A stretch of 64,000 nt of DNA from Streptomyces sp. R28. GTDB lineage: Bacteria; Actinomycetota; Actinomycetes; Streptomycetales; Streptomycetaceae. Numbering within the stretch: position 1 is the first letter of the stretch; each line of letters begins with the position of its first letter. The translations under genes were made by a program, and so were the position numbers. The stretch is taken from contig NZ_CP163439.1 in assembly GCF_041052385.1 (NCBI RefSeq), forward strand, positions 434,001-498,000, written 5' to 3'. The notes under the pieces were generated by a model. It saw nothing but the letters and a program-made list of their open reading frames with translations, did no database searches and was not told the DNA's origin. Below, piece by piece: positions 57,212 to 64,000 of this stretch.

Positions 57212-59931
57212 CCGTGGCGGACGGGCGCCGGAGCCGTCCGGCCGGCATCGAGGACGTATGGGCGCACCCGGACCGGCGCACGCTGACCGTGACCTTCTTC
57301 GGGGTGCTGCCGCGGCACGTGGACCGCACCAGCTTCGTGATCGAGGGCGGGCAGCGGGTCGTCGGCATCCGCGTGCTGCGGGTCGCCCCCGAGCGCGGCG
57401 AGGAGGAGGGCACCACGGAGGAGCCCGGGAGCGGTGCGCCGACACAGCGGTTCCGGCTGTTCCTGGACCGCCCCGGGGACGACTCCACCTACCGCCTGCG
57501 CCTCCTCGGGCCCGGCTTCCACGGCGCCCACGACCGGGCCGACTTCACCTTCCGCCGAACCGCCCGTCACCCGGAGCACGCCCCCGGCACGACCCTGGCG
57601 GCACCGGCGCCCACCCGCCCGGCACCGGCCATCGACTACCTGGCCAAGGACTACGCCAGTTTCCGACGCCTCATCCTGGAGCGGCTGTCCCTCACCCTGC
57701 CGCAGTGGACCGAGCGCCACGTCCCCGACCTCTGGGTCACCCTGGTGGAGCTGCTGGCCCATGTCGGAGACCGGCTCAGCTACCAGCAGGACGCCGTCGC
57801 CACCGAGGCGTACCTCGACACCGCGCGGCTGCGCACCTCGGTGCGGCGGCACGCACGCCTCGTCGGCTATCCGATGCACGACGGCTGCGCGGCCCGGACC
57901 GTCGTGTGCGTGGAGACGTCCGCACCGCGGTCGGTGCGGACCAACCATCTGGCGTTCGCCGCTCAGCCGGATGGGGCGCCGCGCCCGCAGAGCGGCCCGG
58001 TGCTGTCCGTGGAGGCCCTCGCCTCGGGGTCGTACCCGGTCTACCGGCCCCTGGAGCGGCGCAGGATGTGGCTGCGTCCGGAGCACAACGGCATCCCGCT
58101 GTGGGCCTGGGGCCAGGGCGCGTTCCACCTGCCCGTCGGCACCACGCGCGCCGCGCTGCTCGACGCGGAGCGTGCGCTGGATCTCAGGCCCGGTGACCTC
58201 CTCGTCCTGGAAGAGCTGCGGGCCCCCGACGGAGGCCCGCCCGACCCCGGCCACCGGCAGGCGATCCGGCTCACCCGTGCCGTCCAGGACTACGACGCCG
58301 ACAACGGCAACCCGGTCGTGAAGATCGCCTGGGCCGAGGAGGACGCGCTCACGTTCCCGCTGTGGGTGGACAACTCGCCCGGACCCCACGGCCGCGAGGG
58401 CGCCACCGTGGTGGCCCGCGGCAACGCGCTCCTGGTCGAGCACGGTCTGGAGAACACGTGGCTGCCCGGCGGCGACACGGACGAGTTCATCGAGGTGCCG
58501 GAGACGGCCCGCCCCTTCCAAGCCGCGGTGCGCGGCGCGCCCGTCACCTGGTCCCCGCCCCACCCTCGCCCGGCGGACCTGGCCGCGGCCCAGGCCCGGC
58601 AGCTGCGCGGCCTCGCCGCCCGGGCGCGTGAACTGCTGCGTGACCTGCATCAGCAGGCGGACATCGACGACGAGGGCCGGGACCTCCTGGCAGCGCTCTT
58701 CGGCACCTCCCGCCTCACCGAGCCCGGCCGGGCCGCCCGCCTGCTCTCCCGCTTCGACGACGTACTCGCCCCCCGGCTGCGCCGGCTCGAAGCCCTCGCC
58801 CGCCGCGCCGCATCCGGATACGTACTCGACGCCGCCGACGCCGACTGGGAGATCCGGCACACCTGGGGTGCCCGGGCCGCGGACGGCCTGCACCCGGCCG
58901 ACCCCGCCCTGCACGGCCCCGCGAGCACGGCCCTGCGCCCCGACCCCCGCGAGGCGCTCCCAGCGGTACGCCTGGTGGACGCGGAGAATCCCCAGGCCCG
59001 GTGGACACCGCGCCGGGACCTGCTGGAGAGCGGCCCGCGCGAGCTGCATGTGGTCGGCGAGACCGACGACGAGGGAGTGCTCACCCTGCGGTTCGGCGAC
59101 GACCGCTGCGGCCGGGCGCCCCGCCCCGGCACCACGCTGCGCGCCGTCTACCGCGTGGGCAACGGCAGTGCGGGCAACGCGGGCAGCGGGGCCGTCAACC
59201 GGATCGCCCACCGCGACGGGGGTCTGCAGGGTGTGGTCACACGGGTGCGCAACCCGGTGCCGGCGACCGGCGGCACCGATCCGGAACCGGTGGCCGAGGT
59301 ACGGCTGGCCGCGCCCCGCGCCCCCTTCCGCACGCTGCTGCGCGCCGTCACCGCCGAGGACTACGCCACGCTCGCCGAAGGACGCCCCGGTGTGCAGCGC
59401 GCCGCCGCCACGCTGCGCTGGACCGGGAGTTGGTACGAGGCCGACGTGGCCGTCGATCCGGAGGGCACCGCCGTGCCCGCGCCGGAACTGTTGGAGGACG
59501 TACGCGCGGCACTGCACCGCTACCGGCGCGTCGGCCACGAGGTCGTCACCCACCCCGCGCAGCTGGTGCCGCTCGACGTGGCCTTGTACGTCCTGGTCGA
59601 CCCGCACCACGTCACCGCCGATGTACGGCAGGCGCTCGAGCGCCGCCTCCTGCCCAGGGGCGCGGGGTTCTTCGACCCGGGGGCGCTCACCTTCGGCACC
59701 CCGGTACGGGCCAGTGCCCTGGTGGCCGTCTGTATGGCGGTGCCCGGGGTGCGGCACGCCGAGGTCACACGGCTGCGCAGGCTCCACCCGTCGGGGCTCG
59801 AAGCCGACGGCCCCGATGTGCCGCCCACCGGGGAGTTGCGGCTGCGTCCGCTGGAGATCCCGCGGGTCGACGGCGACATCACGCGCCCGGAGAACGGGCT
59901 GCTGGTGCTGCGCCTGAGAGGAGGACGATGA
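57208..59931 (+). CDS. putative baseplate assembly protein (Cis11-like)
   Basis: A 907-residue wedge protein of the gp6/J-like group in its large actinobacterial form (TIGR02243-like). The core starts near residue 145 with IDYLAKDYASFRRLILERLS and continues with LLAHVGDRLSYQQDAVATEA. The late part has EGVLTLRFGDDRCGR and the J-type RTLLRAVTAEDYATLAEGRP. It overlaps both neighbours by ATGA. Hexamers of such proteins form the baseplate ring. Confidence 0.88.
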   Translation: MTVADGRRSRPAGIEDVWAHPDRRTLTVTFFGVLPRHVDRTSFVIEGGQRVVGIRVLRVAPERGEEEGTTEEPGSGAPTQRFRLFLDRPGDDSTYRLRLLGPGFHGAHDRADFTFRRTARHPEHAPGTTLAAPAPTRPAPAIDYLAKDYASFRRLILERLSLTLPQWTERHVPDLWVTLVELLAHVGDRLSYQQDAVATEAYLDTARLRTSVRRHARLVGYPMHDGCAARTVVCVETSAPRSVRTNHLAFAAQPDGAPRPQSGPVLSVEALASGSYPVYRPLERRRMWLRPEHNGIPLWAWGQGAFHLPVGTTRAALLDAERALDLRPGDLLVLEELRAPDGGPPDPGHRQAIRLTRAVQDYDADNGNPVVKIAWAEEDALTFPLWVDNSPGPHGREGATVVARGNALLVEHGLENTWLPGGDTDEFIEVPETARPFQAAVRGAPVTWSPPHPRPADLAAAQARQLRGLAARARELLRDLHQQADIDDEGRDLLAALFGTSRLTEPGRAARLLSRFDDVLAPRLRRLEALARRAASGYVLDAADADWEIRHTWGARAADGLHPADPALHGPASTALRPDPREALPAVRLVDAENPQARWTPRRDLLESGPRELHVVGETDDEGVLTLRFGDDRCGRAPRPGTTLRAVYRVGNGSAGNAGSGAVNRIAHRDGGLQGVVTRVRNPVPATGGTDPEPVAEVRLAAPRAPFRTLLRAVTAEDYATLAEGRPGVQRAAATLRWTGSWYEADVAVDPEGTAVPAPELLEDVRAALHRYRRVGHEVVTHPAQLVPLDVALYVLVDPHHVTADVRQALERRLLPRGAGFFDPGALTFGTPVRASALVAVCMAVPGVRHAEVTRLRRLHPSGLEADGPDVPPTGELRLRPLEIPRVDGDITRPENGLLVLRLRGGR

Positions 59932-62900
59932 CCGACCCGAAGCCCCCCTCGACGCGGGTGTGGAACCGCCCCGGACTGCCCGCGCTGTCGTATCGCGTCG
60001 GCACCCATCAGCAGTTCCTGGACGCGATGTCGGCCCGGCTGCCCCTGGTCGGCGACGACCACCCCGTCCTGTCCGCGCTCACGACCCGGGAGTCCGACGA
60101 CCCGTCGATCGCCCTGCTCGACGCATGGGCCGTGGTGGCGGATGTGCTGACCTTCTATCAGGAGCGCATCGCCAACGAGGGGTTCCTGCGCACCGCGACG
60201 GAGCAGGAGTCCCTGGTCCGGCTGGGGCGGCTGGTCGGTCACCGGCCGCGTCCCGCGCTGGCGGCCGCCACGCACCTGGCCTACACACTGGATGCCGGCA
60301 CCTCCTGTGTCGTTCCGGCCGGCTCGCAGGTGCGGAGCGAACCGGAGCCGGGCGGTCTGCCGCTGGTCTTCGAGACCGCCGAGGACCTCACCGCGCGGGC
60401 CGACTGGAACCGGCTGCCCGTGCGCACCACCCGGCCGGCGGACCTCACGGCCGGGCTCGCGGTCACCACCCCGTCCGTCGACATCGAGGGGGCACAGCCC
60501 GCCCTGCGTCCCGGTGACCGGCTGCTGTTCACCTATCCGGACGCCCGGCTGAACGTGACCCGGGTGGTGGGGGACGTGGAACCGGATCCCGCGCGAGGTC
60601 GGACCGCCGTACGGCTGCGGGTGCCGGACGCCGCGCGGCAGTTGGACAGCGCGGTGGACGCGCTCGAGGAGGATGTGGCGGAAACCGCCCGCCGGGAGCC
60701 CTCGCGCGGCCCCTTCGAGGAGTTGCTGGCGCTGCTGAGGGAGGCCCGGGACCGCGCCGAGGAGCTGCGCGACCCGGACACCTTCGCGGCCCGGCTCGAC
60801 CGCAGGCTGCACCGGCTGCGCGAGCACCTGGCCGACCTCGGCGGGGGCGACGACGCCGACGCGCTGGCCGAGCGGGCCGCCGTTCGGCTCGCGACGGTGC
60901 GGAATGCCGTGCGCCGCATGGCCGAGGAGTCCGTGCGGCCCCCGCCGGCCGACGTGCAGGCGCTGCTGCGCGACCTCGGCAGTCCCGGCCGCCCGGTGCT
61001 GCACGCCGTGGACCCGCTGCTGCGGGCGCTCGACCCGAGCGAGCCCCCGCCGGGCGCCCGGCCCGCAGTCGCCGCTGCCCTGGGCGCCGGCTCCGACGGC
61101 CTGCCTCGCCTGCTGGCGGGCAACCGGCCCGGCCTCACCGCGTCCCTGTACGAGGCGCTGACCGCCGTCTCCGTCCCGGCCACCGCCCGGCCGGGGGTGC
61201 AGCGCTTCCGGGTCACCGCGGCCCCGCTGGGTGCCTCCGTCCCGGACGACGACCGGGTGAGACGGCTGCTGCGTGCCGCCGTACGATCGCGGCCGGACGG
61301 CACCGCCCCGCTCTCGGCGGACGTGCTGCTGCTGGACGCGGTGCACGAGGAGATCGAGCCGGGCAGCTGGATCGCGGTGCGGGTGATGGGCCGTCCGCGC
61401 ACCCGTGTCCTGCAGGTCAGCGAGGTCGGCCAACTGTCGGTGGCGAACGACCAGGACGCCGTGCGGGTGACGCGGTTGCGGCTGGCCGGGCGGTGGACCG
61501 AGGACTGCGACGACATCGCGGCCCGGCGCGCCACCACCGTGTGGGCCGCGGGTGAGCCGCTCGTCCTCGCCGCCCCGCCCGACCCGACCGACGTGAAGGG
61601 TGACGCCCTCACGCTGGACGGCACCTTCGAGGGGCTGGCCCCTGGACGGCTGCTCATCGTCTCCGGAGAGCGCACGGACGTCGTTCCCGGCGCCTCCACG
61701 GGCGTGCCGGGCTGCGAGCTCGCCGTCCTCGCGGGCGTGCGTCATGCCTTCGCCGACCGGGTGTGCACGACGCTGCTGCTGACCGCGCCGCTCGCGCACC
61801 ACTACCGGCGGGACACAGTCGTCGTACACGGCAACGTCGTCCCGGCCACCGCGGGCGAGACGGTGACGGAGATCCTCGGCAGCGGCGACGCCGGCCGGGC
61901 GGGCCAGCTGCTGCCGCTGCGCCAGGGCCCGCTGGTGTGGCTGCCGTCGGCGACCGCCGAGGGCGGCGAGGAGGCGCTGACCGTCCGGGTCGACGACGTG
62001 GCGTGGCAGCGCACCGCCGATCTGGGCGAGGCGGGTCCGGCCGCCCAGGTCTTCCAGCTGCGCGCGGGCCCGGACGGCAGGGCCGCCGTGGAGTTCGGCG
62101 ACGGCCTGCGCGGCGCCCGCCTGCCCTCGGGCACGGAGAACGTCACCGCCCGCTACCGCGTCGGCGGGGGCCGCGCCGGCAATGTCGCGGCCGGGCGGAT
62201 CAGCCAGGTGGTGAGCCGGCCGCCAGGCGTCAGTGGGGCCACGAACCCGCTGCCCGCGACCGGCGGGGCCGACACCGACGGGCCGGCACAGCTGCGCCGG
62301 GCGATCCCGCTACGGCTGGCCGCCTTCGACCGGCTGGTGTCGGTGCGCGACTACCAGTCCTTCGCGCGAGCCTTCGCGGGCGTCGGCAAGGCCGTCGCAC
62401 AGCGTTGCACGGACGGCGGCCGTCCCGTCCTGCACGTCACCGTCGCGGCCGCCGACGACGCCCCGCTGGACGCCTCCTCCTCGCTCCTCACCGGGCTGCG
62501 CACGGCGCTCCAGCGGTACGGCGACCCCCGGTTGCCCGTGCGGGTCGAGCCCTGCGAGCGCGTCCGGCTGGTGCTGGCCCTCGGCATCCGTACGACCCCC
62601 GGTCATCTGCCGGAAAAGGTCGAAAGCCGGGTCCGTGAGGCGCTGACCACCCGACTGGGGTTCGCGGAGGCGTATCTGGCCCGGCCGGTGTACCTGAGCG
62701 CCGTGGTCGCCACCGCGCACGGGGTCGCGGGCGTCGACTTCGTGGACGTGGACGCCTTCGGCGGCATCCCGGAGGGCGCCGACCCGGCCGAAGTCGTGCG
62801 GTTCGCCGAGCATCCCTCCGTCGCCTCCTGCGTGCCCGCCCTGTCCGCGGGGCCGCGCGCGGTGCGCGACCTCTCCCCCGTCGGCGGCCCACCGGATCCG

Positions 62901-63065
62901 GCCGCCGTCGTCGACGCCGCGCAGGCCCCCACGATGCTCCTCGACCTCCGGGCCGCACCGGGCCCGGCCGAGCGGCGGCCTCCGCGGCTGGTACTGCGTC
63001 CGGCCCAACTCGTCCTGCTGGACCCGGCCGTGCCCGGAACCCTGTTGCTGCGGAGGATTCCATGA
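59928..63065 (+). CDS. second large baseplate assembly protein
   Basis: A 1045-residue paralogue of the preceding gene. It shares the N-terminal LLDAWAVVADVLTFYQERIA, the central AAVEFGDGLRGARLPSGTEN and the C-terminal J-like LVSVRDYQSFARAFAGVGKA. A helical insert near residues 240-380 is rich in Arg, Glu and Leu and may form a coiled coil. ATG 59928 follows GAGGAGG. The pair probably form heteromeric wedges, as gp6-gp7 do in T4. Confidence 0.88.
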   Translation: MTDPKPPSTRVWNRPGLPALSYRVGTHQQFLDAMSARLPLVGDDHPVLSALTTRESDDPSIALLDAWAVVADVLTFYQERIANEGFLRTATEQESLVRLGRLVGHRPRPALAAATHLAYTLDAGTSCVVPAGSQVRSEPEPGGLPLVFETAEDLTARADWNRLPVRTTRPADLTAGLAVTTPSVDIEGAQPALRPGDRLLFTYPDARLNVTRVVGDVEPDPARGRTAVRLRVPDAARQLDSAVDALEEDVAETARREPSRGPFEELLALLREARDRAEELRDPDTFAARLDRRLHRLREHLADLGGGDDADALAERAAVRLATVRNAVRRMAEESVRPPPADVQALLRDLGSPGRPVLHAVDPLLRALDPSEPPPGARPAVAAALGAGSDGLPRLLAGNRPGLTASLYEALTAVSVPATARPGVQRFRVTAAPLGASVPDDDRVRRLLRAAVRSRPDGTAPLSADVLLLDAVHEEIEPGSWIAVRVMGRPRTRVLQVSEVGQLSVANDQDAVRVTRLRLAGRWTEDCDDIAARRATTVWAAGEPLVLAAPPDPTDVKGDALTLDGTFEGLAPGRLLIVSGERTDVVPGASTGVPGCELAVLAGVRHAFADRVCTTLLLTAPLAHHYRRDTVVVHGNVVPATAGETVTEILGSGDAGRAGQLLPLRQGPLVWLPSATAEGGEEALTVRVDDVAWQRTADLGEAGPAAQVFQLRAGPDGRAAVEFGDGLRGARLPSGTENVTARYRVGGGRAGNVAAGRISQVVSRPPGVSGATNPLPATGGADTDGPAQLRRAIPLRLAAFDRLVSVRDYQSFARAFAGVGKAVAQRCTDGGRPVLHVTVAAADDAPLDASSSLLTGLRTALQRYGDPRLPVRVEPCERVRLVLALGIRTTPGHLPEKVESRVREALTTRLGFAEAYLARPVYLSAVVATAHGVAGVDFVDVDAFGGIPEGADPAEVVRFAEHPSVASCVPALSAGPRAVRDLSPVGGPPDPAAVVDAAQAPTMLLDLRAAPGPAERRPPRLVLRPAQLVLLDPAVPGTLLLRRIP

Positions 63066-64000
63066 CCCCGGACGAGCTGTACGCGCTGCTGCCCGCCGTG
63101 CACCGCAGACGCGACGCGCAACAGGGTGGCCCGCTGCGCGCGCTGCTGACGCTCGTCGCCGAGCAGGCCGCGGTGGTCCAGGAGGACATCGAGCGTCTCT
63201 ACGACAACTGGTTCATCGAGACCTGCGACGACTGGGTGGTGCCCTACCTCGGGGATCTCGTCGGGTACGAGATCCTGCCGCGCATCGCGGCCGCCCTGTC
63301 GGACGACACCTCCCGGGCCACCGGGCTGCCGGCCGCCGCCGTGCCCCGCCGGGACGTCGCTGACACGGTCACGCACCGGCGCCGCAAGGGCACTCTGGCG
63401 CTGCTGGAGGAGCTGGCGTCCGGCGTGGCCGGATGGCCGGCGCGGGCCGTCGAGTACCACCGGCTGCTCTGTGTCACCCAGCCCGTGCGCCGCTACTCCA
63501 CCGAAGGCCGCGACGCCCGCCGCAGGTCGGCGCGCGGTGCTCTGGTCGACGTACGCCGCGCCGAGGTCCTGGACCGGCTCGGCGGCCCGTTCGACGACTG
63601 CGCCCACACCGTGGAGGTCCCGCGCGCCGGTTCCGCCCGCCGCCCCGGCCGGTACGGCATCCAATCCGTCGGCCTGCACCTGTGGCGGCTGCGCACCTAC
63701 TCCGTGACACGAGCCCCCGCGTACTGCCTGGATCGCGACCGGGCCTGCTACACCTTCAACGTGCTCGCCATCGACACTCCCCTGTACACCGCCCCGGTGC
63801 CCGAGCCGTCGAGCGGCCGGGTCGCCGACGAGACGAACGTGCCGGAGCCCATCGGCCGCAGGGCCCTGGCCGAGCGGCTCTACGACTACTACGGGCCCGG
63901 CAAGAGCCTGTGCGTGTGGACCGGCCCGGACGCCGACGGCGATGTGGTGCCGCTGGACCGGATCGTCGCCGCCGACCTGTCCGGCTGGCGCTACCGCCCC
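63062..64000 (+). CDS. phage tail protein (gpI-like), truncated by window edge
   Basis: The first 313 residues of a tail protein beginning MTPDELYALLPAVHRRRDA. The segment EDIERLYDNWFIETCDDWVV and onward to PYLGDLVGYEIL is typical of tail protein I-like baseplate proteins that follow wedge proteins in eCIS operons. RRRKGTLALLEELASGVAGW also fits the family. ATG 63062 overlaps the previous stop. The gene continues past 64000. Confidence 0.82.
   Translation, partial: MTPDELYALLPAVHRRRDAQQGGPLRALLTLVAEQAAVVQEDIERLYDNWFIETCDDWVVPYLGDLVGYEILPRIAAALSDDTSRATGLPAAAVPRRDVADTVTHRRRKGTLALLEELASGVAGWPARAVEYHRLLCVTQPVRRYSTEGRDARRRSARGALVDVRRAEVLDRLGGPFDDCAHTVEVPRAGSARRPGRYGIQSVGLHLWRLRTYSVTRAPAYCLDRDRACYTFNVLAIDTPLYTAPVPEPSSGRVADETNVPEPIGRRALAERLYDYYGPGKSLCVWTGPDADGDVVPLDRIVAADLSGWRYRP

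Noticed and set aside
59520..61829. A 769-codon minus-strand open frame inside the baseplate genes
   Set aside because: It is antisense to two wedge proteins with clear family motifs.
46974..64000. A prophage
   Set aside because: Only tail-like genes are present, with the PVC/eCIS set (DUF4255, split gp27/gp5, PAAR, TIGR02243-like proteins); no capsid, portal, terminase, integrase or lysis genes.

Overview
The window looks like a Streptomyces chromosome. It is very GC-rich, with strong G/C bias at third codon positions, frequent GTG starts, many ATGA/GTGA stop-start overlaps and typical Streptomyces families (DUF6479, DUF574/PF04672 methyltransferase, DUF1062, LuxR regulators of the LAL type, an extracellular contractile injection system). 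I found no tRNA, rRNA, CRISPR array or intact transposase.

Layout. Positions 1-9.4 kb: the end of an acyl-CoA synthetase, an LTA-synthase/sulfatase-like membrane enzyme, a small excalibur protein, a KhtT/KefB-type cation/proton antiporter operon, a decayed alpha/beta-hydrolase gene, paaK behind a PaaR-like palindrome, a DUF1062 gene and a second acyl-CoA synthetase. 9.4-17.8 kb: a secreted penicillin-acylase-type Ntn hydrolase, a tandem 15-bp repeat, then a cytochrome P450/terpene synthase pair followed by a large LuxR regulator. The P450 is frameshifted, carries a rare TTA codon and lacks the I-helix threonine; the terpene synthase lacks the first residue of the NSE metal triad. 17.8-31 kb: an acyl-CoA synthetase/nitronate monooxygenase operon, a Tat-exported serine hydrolase behind GAAAG/CTTTC inverted repeats, a methyltransferase/CrtI-like oxidoreductase pair, a Ser/Thr kinase fused to TPRs, an MpaB-type oxygenase, an MFS transporter and an acyl-CoA dehydrogenase.

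31-41 kb is a respiration and energy-stress block: a Cys-rich four-helix copper protein, a DUF6479 protein, a stand-alone cytochrome b, cytochrome oxidase subunits IV and I, PPK2, and a HAD phosphatase / GH65 phosphorylase / universal stress protein operon. 41-46.6 kb holds a divergent LysR/EamA exporter pair with a T-N11-A operator, an ABC-F protein with a long leader and a leaderless four-codon uORF, a DUF574 methyltransferase and a small gene broken by a 5-bp duplication.

47-64 kb is one strand of tightly overlapping genes for a contractile injection system (eCIS): sheath, tube, gp26-like baseplate protein, proline-rich protein, DUF4255 (cap-like), a small protein, a Cis7-like protein, LysM, gp27-like, gp5-like spike, PAAR-like tip, gp25, two large TIGR02243-like baseplate wedge proteins and the start of a tail protein. 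No capsid, terminase, integrase or lysis gene is present, so this is a phage-tail-like machine and not a prophage. The AAA ATPase, tape measure, fibres and cargo must lie beyond the right edge if they exist. Within the cluster the sheath has an unusual disordered insertion and the proline-rich gene is broken at homopolymer tracts.
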